From assembly GCA_036389155.1 (NCBI GenBank), contig DASVQN010000043.1, positions 124,001 to 188,000 on the forward strand: DNA of 64,000 nt, given 5' to 3'. This stretch comes from CADCVT01 sp036389155. Its GTDB lineage: Bacteria > Actinomycetota > Thermoleophilia > Solirubrobacterales > Solirubrobacteraceae. The notes under the pieces are model-generated. The model was not told the origin of the DNA. It worked only from the letters and a program-made list of their open reading frames with translations, and did not search any database. Within the stretch, counting starts at the first letter, position 1. Every line of letters begins with the position of its first letter. Positions 50,212 through 59,037 of this stretch are shown here, one piece after another. The position numbers and the translations under genes were made by a program.

Positions 50212-50228
50212 GCGGGGGACCGTAACCG

Positions 50229-50633
50229 CTACGGCCGGGGCCCGACGTCGTTGGCGCGCATCCACACCGCCTTGCCGTCGCGCAGCCGCCACGTCCACAC
50301 GACGCTCCGCCTCACGGGCTCGCCATCGACACGCCCCTCCGCGCGGCCGAACACGACCACGCTGCCGAGGGCCGCGCGGACGTCCTCGGCGTGCAACGTC
50401 AGCTCCTCCCACACGCGCCCGGCGTCGGCGAAGTACTCGCGCAGGCCGGCGTGCCCCCGGTAGGGGTCGGTGCGGCCGAGCAGCCGCGCCGTGCCGCTCG
50501 GCTCGAAGACGATGTCCTCGGCGACGTGGGCCAGCGCCGACTCGATGTCGCGCTCGGCGAACGCCGCGTAGATCGCGCGGACCGCCTCCACGTCCGCCTC
50601 TCCCACGCCCGGCCTGCCGTAGTAGCCCTCCAT
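50229..50633 (-). CDS. SnoaL-like/NTF2-fold protein
   Basis: A 134-residue alpha+beta barrel. VEAVRAIYAAFAERDIESAL (helix), EDIVFEPSGTARLLGRTDPY, RGHAGLREYFADAGRVWEEL and the closing VVWTWRLRDGKAVWMRANDV fit SnoaL-like polyketide-cyclase-fold proteins. Only a hydrophobic pocket with a few His/Arg is visible, so the chemistry (if any) is unknown. Six nt downstream of the hydrolase gene on the same strand, so probably co-transcribed. Confidence 0.87.
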   Translation of the reverse strand: MEGYYGRPGVGEADVEAVRAIYAAFAERDIESALAHVAEDIVFEPSGTARLLGRTDPYRGHAGLREYFADAGRVWEELTLHAEDVRAALGSVVVFGRAEGRVDGEPVRRSVVWTWRLRDGKAVWMRANDVGPRP

Positions 50634-50638
50634 GGCAG

Positions 50639-51391
50639 TCACGATGCTTGCAGCCACTCGGCCGCCGTGCGCCACGCGTCGGTCGCGGGGTCGGTCGGGG
50701 AGCGGTGGCCGCCGGCCGGCGGCTCGACCAGCGTCACGTTCGCGCCGCTCTTCTCGGCGTAGGCGCGCGAGCGGCGGACGGGGATCGTCTCGTCGTCCTG
50801 CGGGTGGACGATGAGGACGGGGACGGGGAGCGGGACGTTCTGCAGCGGGTCGGCGGCGGCGAACCGCTCGGGCACCTGGTCGGGCGTGCCGCCGAGGAGG
50901 GCGTGCGCCCGCTCGCCGGTCCGGAGCAGGTCCGTGACGGGCGCGAGGGCGACCACGCGCTGCGGCTCGACCTTCGCGTTCCTGCGGGCGGCCGACCAGA
51001 GCGCGAGCTGCCCGCCGGCGGAGTGGCCGACGACGGCCACGCGGTCGAGGTCGAGGCGGGGGTCTTGGAGCGTGGCGAGCGCGTCGATGCCGTTCGCGAC
51101 GTCGTCGAACGTCATCGGCCAGCCGCCGCCCCCGCCGCGGCCCGTCCCGACGCGGCGGTACTCGAGGTTCCATGCCGCGAAGCCGCGGTCGACGAGGTCC
51201 CGTGCGAGCGGGCGCGTGATCAGCCGGCCGTACTTCGTCCGCCAGTAGCCGCCGTGCAGCAGGACGACGACCGGGAACGGCCCGGGGCCGCGCGGGACGT
51301 GCAGGTCGGCGACCTGCGAGCGGTCGTCGCCGAGGCTGTGGCGGGGCGGGCGCGTGAGCGCCGAGACGGCGATTCGTGCGACGAGGGCCAC
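50639..51391 (-). CDS. Alpha/beta-hydrolase
   Basis: A 250-residue esterase/peptidase-like protein. It has the oxyanion segment PVVVLLHGGYWRTKYGR, the nucleophile elbow VAVVGHSAGGQLALW (Ser), an acid in VLIVHPQDDETIPVRRSRAY and His near GGHRSPTD, so the triad is complete. The HGGYW motif is as in the dipeptidyl-peptidase/kynurenine-formamidase-like hydrolases. GTG at 51391 is the likely start; an upstream extension crosses the divergent rhomboid start. The NTF2-fold gene follows. Confidence 0.88.
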   Translation of the reverse strand: MALVARIAVSALTRPPRHSLGDDRSQVADLHVPRGPGPFPVVVLLHGGYWRTKYGRLITRPLARDLVDRGFAAWNLEYRRVGTGRGGGGGWPMTFDDVANGIDALATLQDPRLDLDRVAVVGHSAGGQLALWSAARRNAKVEPQRVVALAPVTDLLRTGERAHALLGGTPDQVPERFAAADPLQNVPLPVPVLIVHPQDDETIPVRRSRAYAEKSGANVTLVEPPAGGHRSPTDPATDAWRTAAEWLQAS

Positions 51392-51414
51392 GGGGTCGGC
51401 ATGATGGCGGGTGC

Positions 51415-52032
51415 ATGAGCGCCGACGAGCAGCCACCCCGGCAGCGCAACCCGCGCGAGGAGGGCCTGATGCTGGTCGTCGGGCTGGCGGCGGTGATGTG
51501 GGTCGTCGAGGTCGTCGACGCGGTGGCGTTCAACCTGGACTCGCACGGGATCGAGCCGCGCGAGGTCGACGGCCTGCCGGGGATCGTGTTCGCGCCGTTC
51601 CTGCACGCGGGCTTCGGCCACCTGATCGGGAACACGATCCCCTTCCTGCTGCTCGGCGGGGCGATCGCGCTCGCGGGGCTCGCACGGGTCGCGGCGGTGA
51701 CGGCGATCGTCGTGGTCGTCGGCGGGCTCGGCACCTGGTTCGCGGGCCCGGCGGACACCGTCCACATCGGGGCGAGCGGGGTCGTCTTCGGCTACGCCGC
51801 GTACCTCGTGTCGCGCTTCTACTGGACGCGCCGGGCGCTCGATCTCGGCGTGGGCGTCCTGGTCCTCGCCGTCTACGGGACGACGCTGCTCACCGGTCTG
51901 GTCCCGCACCCCGGCGTCTCGTGGCAGGGGCACCTCTTCGGCGGGATCGGCGGCGTCGTCGCGGCGCGCCTCGTTCACCCGCGCGCGGCGGCGGCGCCGG
52001 CGTCCGCCTCCGCCAGCGCTGCCCGCGCGTGA
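51415..52032 (+). CDS. Rhomboid-family intramembrane protease
   Basis: A 205-residue membrane protein of six helices. The catalytic Ser is in HIGASGVVFGYAAYLVSRF (GxSG) and the catalytic His in SWQGHLFGGIGGVVAARLV. The HAGFGHLIGNTIPFLLLGG region (loop 1 and helix 2) is typical. The C-terminal extension is Ala/Ser-rich. ATG at 51415 is 23 nt from the divergent hydrolase gene. Its last 58 nt overlap the convergent PucR-type regulator gene. Confidence 0.9.
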   Translation: MSADEQPPRQRNPREEGLMLVVGLAAVMWVVEVVDAVAFNLDSHGIEPREVDGLPGIVFAPFLHAGFGHLIGNTIPFLLLGGAIALAGLARVAAVTAIVVVVGGLGTWFAGPADTVHIGASGVVFGYAAYLVSRFYWTRRALDLGVGVLVLAVYGTTLLTGLVPHPGVSWQGHLFGGIGGVVAARLVHPRAAAAPASASASAARA

Positions 52033-53327
52033 AGGGCGAGCGCGAGCTCCAGGCGCGCTGACGGCGCGTCGAGGGCCTCGCCGAGGAGGTCGCGCAAGCG
52101 GTTGAGCCGGTAGCGGACGGTCTGGACGTGGACGTGGAGGGCCCCCGCCGCCGGCCGCGCCTCGCCGTGGTGGTCGAGCCAGGCCTGGAGCGTCTCGAGC
52201 AGCCGCGCGCGGTTCGCGTCGGTGAGGGCTTCGAGCGGGGCGAGACGTCGCGCGACGAGGTCCTCCGCGAGCCCGCGGTCGGCGAGGACGAGCAGGTCGA
52301 GGAGGTGGTCGTCGGCGCGCAGGAGCGGCGCGTCGTCGCGGGCGAGCGCGAGCGCGGTCGCCGCGCGGGCGGCGGAGAGCGCGGCGGCGTGCGGCGCGAC
52401 GGTCGGCCCGATCGCGGCGCGGTGGCCGCGGAACGCGGTCCGCAGCGCGTCGAGGCGCGCGGGAGCGTTGGGGTCGGCGATCACCGCGACACCGCGAGCC
52501 GCACCCGCCGCCGTTCCGCCGGCACCCCCCGGCGCCGCTGCGCCGCCGCCACCCGACGCCCCTCCGGCGCCACCCGCGACCCCTCCGCCCGCAGCGGGCG
52601 CGGCCGCCCCCACGAGCGCGTCCGGCGGCAGCCGCGGCGCGAGCCTCGCCGGCCGCTCGTGGTCGAAGACGACGACGGCGACCGCCTTCGGGATCCTCCA
52701 CCCCGCCTCCTTCGCGGCGGCGTCGAGGTCGGCGGCGGCCGGGGGATCGGGCGCGAGGAGGAGGTCGAGGAGCCGGCGGCGGCGGTCCTGGCGCTCGCCG
52801 GCCGCCTCGGCGTAGCCCTCGGCCGACGCGGCGGAGAGCTCGTCGATGAACGCGAACACGGCCTCCGCCAGGCGGATCAGCGTGTCGGGCGCCGCGCCCG
52901 CTCCGCTCGCCGCCTCGGCGAACCGCCGCCACGCGACCAGCGCGCCCGCCCGGTACGCGGCGAGCAGCGCGTCGAGCTCTCGGCCCTGGCGGACCTCCCC
53001 GCGGCCGAGGGCGACGTACACCTCGCGCCCGGGGACCTCGACGTCCGAGCCCGACTCGATCAGCTCGACGAAGCCGCCGAGCGCCTGCTCGACGCCGACC
53101 CGCACCGTCCGCCCGAAGGTGCCCTCGAGCGGCGCCGCGTAGGCGGGCACGCCGGCCCGCACCGCGTCGAGCACCTCCTCGACCAGCGCCGGCAGCACCG
53201 CGCGCAGCGGGGCGCCGAGCGCGGGGTCGAGGGAGGCCCACGGCGCCGTCCCTCCGACTCCGCGCGCGGCTCCAGCGGCGGCCGCTTTGCGCGATCGCTC
53301 AATTTCTGACGGCTGACTTGTGGACAT
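51975..53327 (-). CDS. PucR-family transcriptional regulator with GGDEF-like linker
   Basis: A 450-residue regulator. The C-terminal HTH (LETLQAWLDHHGEARPAAGA, VHVQTVRYRLNRLRDLLGEA) is the PucR/CdaR type. The N-terminal helical sensory domain contains YAAPLEGTFGRTVRVGVEQA and LIRLAEAVFAFIDELSAASA. A Gly/Ala-rich low-complexity stretch (GAAAPAAGGGVAGGAGGASG...) interrupts the middle domain. ATG at 53327 is used; an extension to 53366 is possible. It lies divergent to the fatty-acid desaturase gene with a 42-nt gap, so may regulate it. Confidence 0.87.
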   Translation of the reverse strand: MSTSQPSEIERSRKAAAAGAARGVGGTAPWASLDPALGAPLRAVLPALVEEVLDAVRAGVPAYAAPLEGTFGRTVRVGVEQALGGFVELIESGSDVEVPGREVYVALGRGEVRQGRELDALLAAYRAGALVAWRRFAEAASGAGAAPDTLIRLAEAVFAFIDELSAASAEGYAEAAGERQDRRRRLLDLLLAPDPPAAADLDAAAKEAGWRIPKAVAVVVFDHERPARLAPRLPPDALVGAAAPAAGGGVAGGAGGASGGGGAAAPGGAGGTAAGAARGVAVIADPNAPARLDALRTAFRGHRAAIGPTVAPHAAALSAARAATALALARDDAPLLRADDHLLDLLVLADRGLAEDLVARRLAPLEALTDANRARLLETLQAWLDHHGEARPAAGALHVHVQTVRYRLNRLRDLLGEALDAPSARLELALALHARAALAEADAGAAAARG

Positions 53328-53369
53328 CGGGCGAAGAAGCGGCTCTCGGTTGAGGGAACACTCCAAACC

Positions 53370-54239
53370 ATGTCACGTGCCGAGCGCTTCGCCAACCTCG
53401 CAGCCGTCCTGCTGCCCTTCGTCGCCTTCGCCGTCGCGATCGTCCTGCTGTGGCAGCGGGCGGTCGGCCCGGTCGACCTCGCGCTGTTCGGCTCGCTCTA
53501 CCTCGTCACCGCGCTGGGCATCACCGTCGGCTACCACCGCCTGCTCACGCACAAGGCGTTCGAGACCCCGGCGCCGCTGCGCTACGGCCTCGCGATCCTC
53601 GGGTCGATGGCGATCCAGGGCCCCGTCCTCGACTGGGTCGCCGACCACCGCAAGCACCACGCGTTCACCGACAAGGACGGCGACCCGCACTCGCCGCACG
53701 GCCACGAGTCCTGGTGGCGCGGCCTGCTCTACGCGCACATGGGCTGGCTGCTGGAGACGCAGGGCCAGGCGACCAAGCGCCAGTTCGCCCGCGACCTCCT
53801 GCAGGACCGCGGCATGCGCCGGATCAACAGGCTCTTCCCGTGGATCGCGCTCGGCGGCCTGTTCCTCCCGTTCGCCCTCGGCTGGGCCATCACCGGCGAG
53901 CTCGCCGGCGGCCTGACCGGCTTCGTGTGGGGCGGCCTCGTCCGCGTCTTCTTCGTCCACCACGTCACGTGGTCGGTCAACTCGGTCTGCCACTTCTTCG
54001 GCACTCGCAGGTTCGCCACCGACGATCACTCCACCAACGTCGTCTGGCTCGCGCTGCCGTCGCTCGGCGAGTCCTTCCACCACAACCACCACGCGTTCCC
54101 GAAGTCGGCCAAGCACGGCCTGCGGTGGTACGAGTTCGATCTTTCAGCAGCGTTCATCGGCCTGCTCGAACGCGTCGGCCTCGCGCGCGACGTCGCGCGC
54201 GTCGACGCCGAGATGGAGCAGCGCCGGAGGGCGGCCTAG
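53370..54239 (+). CDS. Fatty-acid (acyl-CoA) delta-9-type desaturase
   Basis: A 289-residue membrane diiron desaturase. Three His boxes are present: GYHRLLTHKAFETP (HxxxxH), ADHRKHHAFTDKDGDPHSPH (HxxHH) and ESFHHNHHAFPKSAKHGLRW (HxxHH). Two pairs of hydrophobic helices flank them (LAAVLLPFVAFAVAIVLL, LGGLFLPFALGWAI). It introduces a cis double bond into saturated acyl chains and needs an electron donor not found here. ATG at 53370; the CTAG at its stop is shared with the stop of the convergent gene. Confidence 0.93.
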   Translation: MSRAERFANLAAVLLPFVAFAVAIVLLWQRAVGPVDLALFGSLYLVTALGITVGYHRLLTHKAFETPAPLRYGLAILGSMAIQGPVLDWVADHRKHHAFTDKDGDPHSPHGHESWWRGLLYAHMGWLLETQGQATKRQFARDLLQDRGMRRINRLFPWIALGGLFLPFALGWAITGELAGGLTGFVWGGLVRVFFVHHVTWSVNSVCHFFGTRRFATDDHSTNVVWLALPSLGESFHHNHHAFPKSAKHGLRWYEFDLSAAFIGLLERVGLARDVARVDAEMEQRRRAA

Positions 54240-56701
54240 GTCAGCGCCTGCAGCTGCAGGCTGCAGAGGAGGGCGAGCTTCTGGTTGAGGCGCGGGTCCC
54301 TGGAGCCCGCGAGCGCCCGGCCCTCGAGCTTCCCGCGCTCCTTGGCCTGCTCGGCGTTCGGGACGAACTGCCGCTTGGCCTGCGTCGCCTGCGCCGAGCG
54401 CAGCAGCCGCACCGCCGCGCGCAGCGCCCTCGGGTGGCGGATCAGCGCGCGCGACGCGACGCCGACCGCCACGACCTTCCCGCCCCGCACGGCGTAGACC
54501 CACGTCCCGCGGCGCAGGACGCCGGGCCCGACGCGCCGTGCGCCCCGCAGTCGCCTCGCGACGCGCGCGCCGACGCGCACGCCCCCGGCCCGCCGACGCA
54601 GCGCGTTGCTGCCGACGAGCTCGACGTTCCCCCGCGCGCTCAGCACCGCGGTCTGCGACGTGTTCTCGTTGCGCTTGCCCTTGACGCACCACGTCCACGC
54701 GCGTGAGCGCTGCTGGGGCTGGCCGGCGCGCTTCAGGAGCGTGAGCCAGTCGCGGCCGAGGACCAGCGACCCGCGCCCGCGCTTCGTGATGATGCCGTCG
54801 CGGTTCGCGCACGCCGGCGTGCGCACGCCGCTCGCGCGCTCCCACATCTCCAGGTACGCCTCGGCCCCGTCCCACATGTCCTTGGCCAGCGCGTCGCCGC
54901 CGATCCGCCTCAGGTCCTCGAACCAGTCGGCGTACAGCCCGTAGTGCGCGACGCCCTCCTTCGTGTAGTCGAAGGTGCGCTCGCCGGTCTTCTGGCGGTC
55001 GAAGGTCACCGAGCCGTCGTAGCTCTTGAACGGGTAGGCGATCGAGCCCTCCCCCTCGGGCGACGGCTGGTGCGAGAGGCCGCCGAGGTCCGCGCCGTAG
55101 CCCCACCCGAACGCGTACGGCGTCTGCTGCGGGCGGTACTTCTGCCAGTCCTCGACGTAGCCCTTGGCGGACGAGTGCCCGGGGAACGCGATCCCGCCGA
55201 GCTTCCACAGCCGCGGCCAGTTGCCCGGGTCCATCCAGCCGTGCGGCGAGATGACGCCGCTGTACCGGCGCGCCTCGAGCAGCGACAGCGTGTCCGCCAC
55301 CCCGGCCTGCGACATGTGGTCGGGGTTGACGATCATGTTCAGGTCCATCATCCGGTTGACGACGTGCTTGCCGAGGTCGGTCAGCCCGCGCGTGTTGCAG
55401 TGCGGCGGGGGCGGATACGAGTTCGGCGTCGTCCCGCTCGGGAAGCCGAGCGTGTCGAGAACGGCGGAGAAGGCCGCCGAGCTCTGCGGATCCGGAGTGA
55501 AGATCGTGTTGTCGGCGAGCTTGCCCTGGCACGTGCGGGCGCTCCAGTACGACCCGGCGCTCTGCTTGTTGCCGGCGTTGATGAGCACGCCCGCCGGCCC
55601 GCCGTCGAACCGCACGCCTGTGAGCGGATTGTCGAACTTGTTGAGCAGGAGCATCGACCGCACGCCGAGCCCGTACATCTCGTCGAGCTGCTTGTCGACC
55701 TGCGCCTGGTCGCACGTCGGCTGCTCCCACCCGCGGCAGTCGAACGGCTCGGAGATCTCGATCTCCAGCACCACCGCCATCCGCCCCTGGTTGATGACGC
55801 GCCGCGCCTCGAACGGGTCGGTGACGATCTGGAAGAAGCCCTTGCCCGGCCCGCCGGCCTGCGCGTCGACGTAGTCCTGCAGCTCGCGGACCGCCTTGAA
55901 GCCTCGGCGCACGGTGTCCATCTCGTTGCAGTTGGTCTCGCGGTTCTCCTGCAGCTCGCACAGGACGCGGTTCTCGTTGACGCCCATGACCATGAGCCGC
56001 AGCCCGCCGAGGTAGGCGCGCTCGATCCACTTCCAGTACGTGCCCTCGTAGGTCAGGTTGTCCTTCGACCAGCTCGTGAGCTTCGGGTAGCCGCTCGTGT
56101 CGTGCGGCTGGCCGGGGTTGCCGTAGTTGAGGAAGTTCTGGAACGGCGCGCCGGTGCCCTGCGGCCCCTCGATGTCCGAGCAGTCGGGCAGCGCATACTC
56201 GATTCCGTACTGGTGCCACGGGCGGCCGCAGTGGAACTTGCGGCCAAAGTACTCGAACGTCATCCAATGCATGTGGCCCTCGACGAGGCCGCCGACGCGC
56301 TGGTACTCGTTCGGGGCCGGCTTCGGCCGCCCGGTCGCGCTGAGGTCGGCCTCGGGGTAGACCGCGCAGCCGTCGGCGGGCGTGAAGGTGACCGGGACCT
56401 TCTTCTGCGGGTCGGCGACCGTGGCCATCGTGAAGCCGCCGCCGGGCGCGTCCTCGACGAGCCAGTCCGACGCGCCGCTCGGCGCCTGAGCGGAGCCGTC
56501 GGCGGTGACGAACGTCTTGTCCGGGCGGTAGAGGAGGTAGCGCCCCAGCGCGGTCGCCTGCATGCGCACCTGCTCGGCGCCAGGCAGGCCGCCGACGGCG
56601 TAGCAGCCGCCGGCGAGCGAGAAGCGGGTCTGCGTCTGGGCGCCGGCGGGCGCCGCGATCAGCAGCGCGAGCGCGAGCACCACGAGGAGGATCCGTCCCA
56701 T
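54236..56701 (-). CDS. Large secreted M19-like (membrane dipeptidase/amidohydrolase) protein
   Basis: An 821-residue exported protein, signal peptide RILLVVLALALLIAAPAGAQ. Amidohydrolase-like metal motifs include GGLVEGHMHWMTFEYFGRKF (His-x-His), QGRMAVVLEIEISEPFDCRG (Glu) and MIVNPDHMSQAGVADTLSLL (His), followed by GVISPHGWMD. This is the layout of M19-type renal dipeptidases, with much longer inserts. Conserved-looking Cys pairs (KFHCGRPWH, ALPDCSDIEG) may be disulfides. The C-terminal 150 residues are basic. The activity is unproved, and it is much larger than standard M19 enzymes (about 350-400 residues). Confidence 0.75.
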   Translation of the reverse strand: MGRILLVVLALALLIAAPAGAQTQTRFSLAGGCYAVGGLPGAEQVRMQATALGRYLLYRPDKTFVTADGSAQAPSGASDWLVEDAPGGGFTMATVADPQKKVPVTFTPADGCAVYPEADLSATGRPKPAPNEYQRVGGLVEGHMHWMTFEYFGRKFHCGRPWHQYGIEYALPDCSDIEGPQGTGAPFQNFLNYGNPGQPHDTSGYPKLTSWSKDNLTYEGTYWKWIERAYLGGLRLMVMGVNENRVLCELQENRETNCNEMDTVRRGFKAVRELQDYVDAQAGGPGKGFFQIVTDPFEARRVINQGRMAVVLEIEISEPFDCRGWEQPTCDQAQVDKQLDEMYGLGVRSMLLLNKFDNPLTGVRFDGGPAGVLINAGNKQSAGSYWSARTCQGKLADNTIFTPDPQSSAAFSAVLDTLGFPSGTTPNSYPPPPHCNTRGLTDLGKHVVNRMMDLNMIVNPDHMSQAGVADTLSLLEARRYSGVISPHGWMDPGNWPRLWKLGGIAFPGHSSAKGYVEDWQKYRPQQTPYAFGWGYGADLGGLSHQPSPEGEGSIAYPFKSYDGSVTFDRQKTGERTFDYTKEGVAHYGLYADWFEDLRRIGGDALAKDMWDGAEAYLEMWERASGVRTPACANRDGIITKRGRGSLVLGRDWLTLLKRAGQPQQRSRAWTWCVKGKRNENTSQTAVLSARGNVELVGSNALRRRAGGVRVGARVARRLRGARRVGPGVLRRGTWVYAVRGGKVVAVGVASRALIRHPRALRAAVRLLRSAQATQAKRQFVPNAEQAKERGKLEGRALAGSRDPRLNQKLALLCSLQLQALT

Positions 56702-56742
56702 CGGCGCGCGACGTTACCGGTCGTGGTGGCGGGCCGCGTCGA

Positions 56743-57714
56743 TCAGGCGCGGCCGAGCCAGGTGTCGTCGAGGAGCGAGAACAGCGCCTCGCTCGCGCCG
56801 GTCAGCCACCGGTCCTTTACCTCGCCGGGCGCGGCGTCGGCGACGGAGCGCTGCCACGTCAGCGCGCGCGCGACGTTGCCGACGCGGCACGCGAGCTCCA
56901 GCTCCTCGACGAGCTCCGCGTGCGGCGCCAGGTCGGCGAAGCCGGCCAGGTACGCGTCGCGCAGGCGGACGATGTCGCCGGGCTCGAGCGGGATCCATCC
57001 GAGCGCGCGCATGGTCGCGAACGGGTGCGCGAGGACGGCGTCGCCCCAGTCGTAGAAGCGCGCCCCGGCCAGCACGTTCCACGGGTGCAGGTCGTTGTGG
57101 TCGACGCTCGGCGGGACGGCGCTCGCGGCGAGCCGCTCGGCCCAGGCGAGCACGGCCGGGCGCATCGCCGCGACGCGCTCGAGCTCGACCCGCTCGCGCG
57201 CGTCCGCGAGCGCGTGCACGTAGGCGAGCGCCTCGTCGAAGCGGTCGGCGGTGCGCGCGGGACGCATGTCCTGGACGCCGCGGGCGAGCAGCTCGTCCGC
57301 GTGCGGGGCGAGGTCGCGCTGGAGCTGCGCGTACTTCGGGAGCGCCTGCGCGAAGGCCTCGACGAGCGCGCGGCCGCGCAGCCGGTCGCCGAGCGTCGGC
57401 CCGCCGTCGGGCAGCAGCAGCCACGCGCGGCCGACGTCCGTCGCGAGCGGGGTCAGGACGCGCTCGGGCGCGACGCGGCCGAGGAGTTCGTACAGCCCGA
57501 CCTCGAACGCGACGCGCGGGGCGGCCGCCTTCAGCCACACGAGCTCGTCCGTCGTCGGGATGCGCAGGACCGTCGCCCACGGCCGCAGGCTCACCTGCTC
57601 CGGCGGCCGCGTCCGCTCGAGTCCATGCTCCGCCAGGCGCTCGTCCGCCCAGGCCGTGGCCTGCGCGAGCCACGCCTCCGATGCCCAGATCGTCGTCCCG
57701 TGCGCGCGCGTCAC
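56743..57714 (-). CDS. APH-type phosphotransferase (aminoglycoside/choline-kinase-like)
   Basis: A 323-residue kinase-fold protein. ATP-site beta strands are at VSLRPWATVLRIPTTDELVW (Lys downstream in WLKAA). The catalytic loop is VDHNDLHPWNVL (Asp, Asn) and the metal Asp is in FYDWGDAVLAHPF. No substrate-specific motif is visible, so it could phosphorylate an antibiotic, sugar or amine. GTG at 57714 overlaps the stop of the preceding small secreted protein gene (GTGA), so the two are coupled. Confidence 0.87.
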   Translation of the reverse strand: MTRAHGTTIWASEAWLAQATAWADERLAEHGLERTRPPEQVSLRPWATVLRIPTTDELVWLKAAAPRVAFEVGLYELLGRVAPERVLTPLATDVGRAWLLLPDGGPTLGDRLRGRALVEAFAQALPKYAQLQRDLAPHADELLARGVQDMRPARTADRFDEALAYVHALADARERVELERVAAMRPAVLAWAERLAASAVPPSVDHNDLHPWNVLAGARFYDWGDAVLAHPFATMRALGWIPLEPGDIVRLRDAYLAGFADLAPHAELVEELELACRVGNVARALTWQRSVADAAPGEVKDRWLTGASEALFSLLDDTWLGRA

Positions 57715-58139
57715 CGCTTCGCGGTGAAGCGCCCCTCGTTCACGCACAGGTCGCCGGACTTGAACGTGCCCGTGGCCTTGCCGCCCTTGACCGTCGCCTT
57801 GATCGTCGTCGTCTGGTCCTCCACCGAGGGCTCCGGCCGGTAGGTGACCGAGAGCTTGCCGCCCTTGATCTGCGCCGAACCCTTCGTGATCTGCGCGGAC
57901 GACGGGGCGAAGACGACGGTCATGAACCCGCCGCACCCGGTCGTGGTGACGGACTCGATCTTCAGCATCGTCACCTTCGAGCCCTTGACCTTCATCGTGA
58001 CCTTGCCGTACTTGAAGTCGCGGTCGACGCTCGTCGCGCGGCCCTTGTAGGTGCCGGCGGGGCCGGCGGCGCCGACGGTCGCGGGGACGAGCAGCGTGAG
58101 GGCGAGGGCGAGCGCGAGCGCGGTCCGGGTGCGTGGCAT
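57711..58139 (-). CDS. Small secreted protein, unknown function
   Basis: A 142-residue exported protein with signal peptide ALALALALTLLVPATVGA. The mature chain is beta-strand rich, with a repeated basic pattern (YGKVTMKVKGSKVTMLKIES, then GKLSVTYRP, TIKATVKGGKATGTFKSGDL). One Cys pair (TTGCGGFM, GDLCVNEG) may form a disulfide. Secreted basic beta proteins of this sort are common in the group without known roles. Coupled to the phosphotransferase gene. Confidence 0.78.
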   Translation of the reverse strand: MPRTRTALALALALTLLVPATVGAAGPAGTYKGRATSVDRDFKYGKVTMKVKGSKVTMLKIESVTTTGCGGFMTVVFAPSSAQITKGSAQIKGGKLSVTYRPEPSVEDQTTTIKATVKGGKATGTFKSGDLCVNEGRFTAKR

Positions 58140-58244
58140 CGGCGCACCCTATGCCCTCGAAGGTCCTACGACCAAGATCCGATTGAGACCGCGACCCGCG
58201 TTGTCCGATTCTCCTCGCGAACCTCAACGACGGGAGACTCTGAG

Positions 58245-58760
58245 ATGTCGCATCGAGCGATGACGTTCCTGATGACCCTGGTGGCCGTGGTCGCGATCAG
58301 CGTCGGCGCCACCGGCGCCTCGGCGCGGCAGGGCGCCGACGACCCCGCCGGCCACGTCCGGCACAGCGGCGACGACGACGGCGCGCGGAAGGCGTCGAAG
58401 AAGAAGTGCCGCAAGGCGCGGCGGGCGCGGGCCGCTTCCAAGTCGCGCCGGTGCCGCGGCGCGCACACGGCGCACACGCGCCGCCACGGCGCGGACGACA
58501 ACGGCGGGACCCGTCCCGCCGGTACATCGGACGACCCGGCGACGCACGACGCGGGCGACGACAACGGCGGCACGCGTCCGGCGGGCTCGTCCGACGACCC
58601 CGCGGCGCACGACGCGGCCGACGACCACGGCGGCGACCGCCCCACCGGCCTCTCGGACGACCCGGTCGGCGATGACGACGGAGGCGACCGCCCCGCCGAG
58701 AGCTCAGACGACGACCCGGCGACGCACGACGTCGACGACGACCACGGCAGCGACGACTAG
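58245..58760 (+). CDS. Exported acidic Asp/His repeat protein
   Basis: A 171-residue protein: signal peptide (TFLMTLVAVVAISVGATGAS), a highly basic segment (KASKKKCRKARRARAASKSR), then four degenerate repeats of about 21 residues beginning DDNGGTRPAG / DDNGGTRPAG / DDHGGDRPTG / DDDGGDRPAE, ending in DDDHGSDD. The repeats are Asp- and His-rich with Pro, suggesting metal (for example calcium or zinc) binding or a disordered cell-wall spacer. GGGAG lies 9 nt upstream of ATG 58245. Confidence 0.75.
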   Translation: MSHRAMTFLMTLVAVVAISVGATGASARQGADDPAGHVRHSGDDDGARKASKKKCRKARRARAASKSRRCRGAHTAHTRRHGADDNGGTRPAGTSDDPATHDAGDDNGGTRPAGSSDDPAAHDAADDHGGDRPTGLSDDPVGDDDGGDRPAESSDDDPATHDVDDDHGSDD

Positions 58761-58791
58761 TCCGGCCGTCACGACCTCTCGGTTTCACCGG

Positions 58792-58815
58792 CGGCGCCGC
58801 TCGACAGCGGCGCCG
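58792..58815 (+). terminator. Strong hairpin after the acidic repeat gene
   Basis: CGGCGCCGCT-CGAC-AGCGGCGCCG: a perfect 10-bp GC stem with a 4-nt loop, 31 nt after the stop at 58760. It lacks a clear U-run, so it may be an incomplete intrinsic or bidirectional terminator. The following 58816-59037 is AT-richer and should carry the promoter of the cadherin-like gene; no specific element is recognised in it. Confidence 0.55.
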
Positions 58816-59037
58816 TCGTCGTCAAGGGTCGAAACCCCCGTCCTGTGACCGACGTCCGTCCACACCTCTCGTCTTTTCGGTTAATTCGCGGCTGCAGGCG
58901 AAACAAGAAAGAGCAACCGTTTCCCCGGACGACACCACTTAAACGGCGTAATCTGCGCTCTGTGCCGCGCTCATCCGGCAATGGTCAACGGGACGTGTGA
59001 CCCCGGCTGAGTCGACCTCCACGAAGGGACGGTCTCC

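Noticed and set aside
58816..59037. Riboswitch (second-messenger or other) in the AT-rich leader before the cadherin-like gene
   Set aside because: No conserved aptamer core could be recognised by eye; only a plain hairpin at 58792-58815 is supported.
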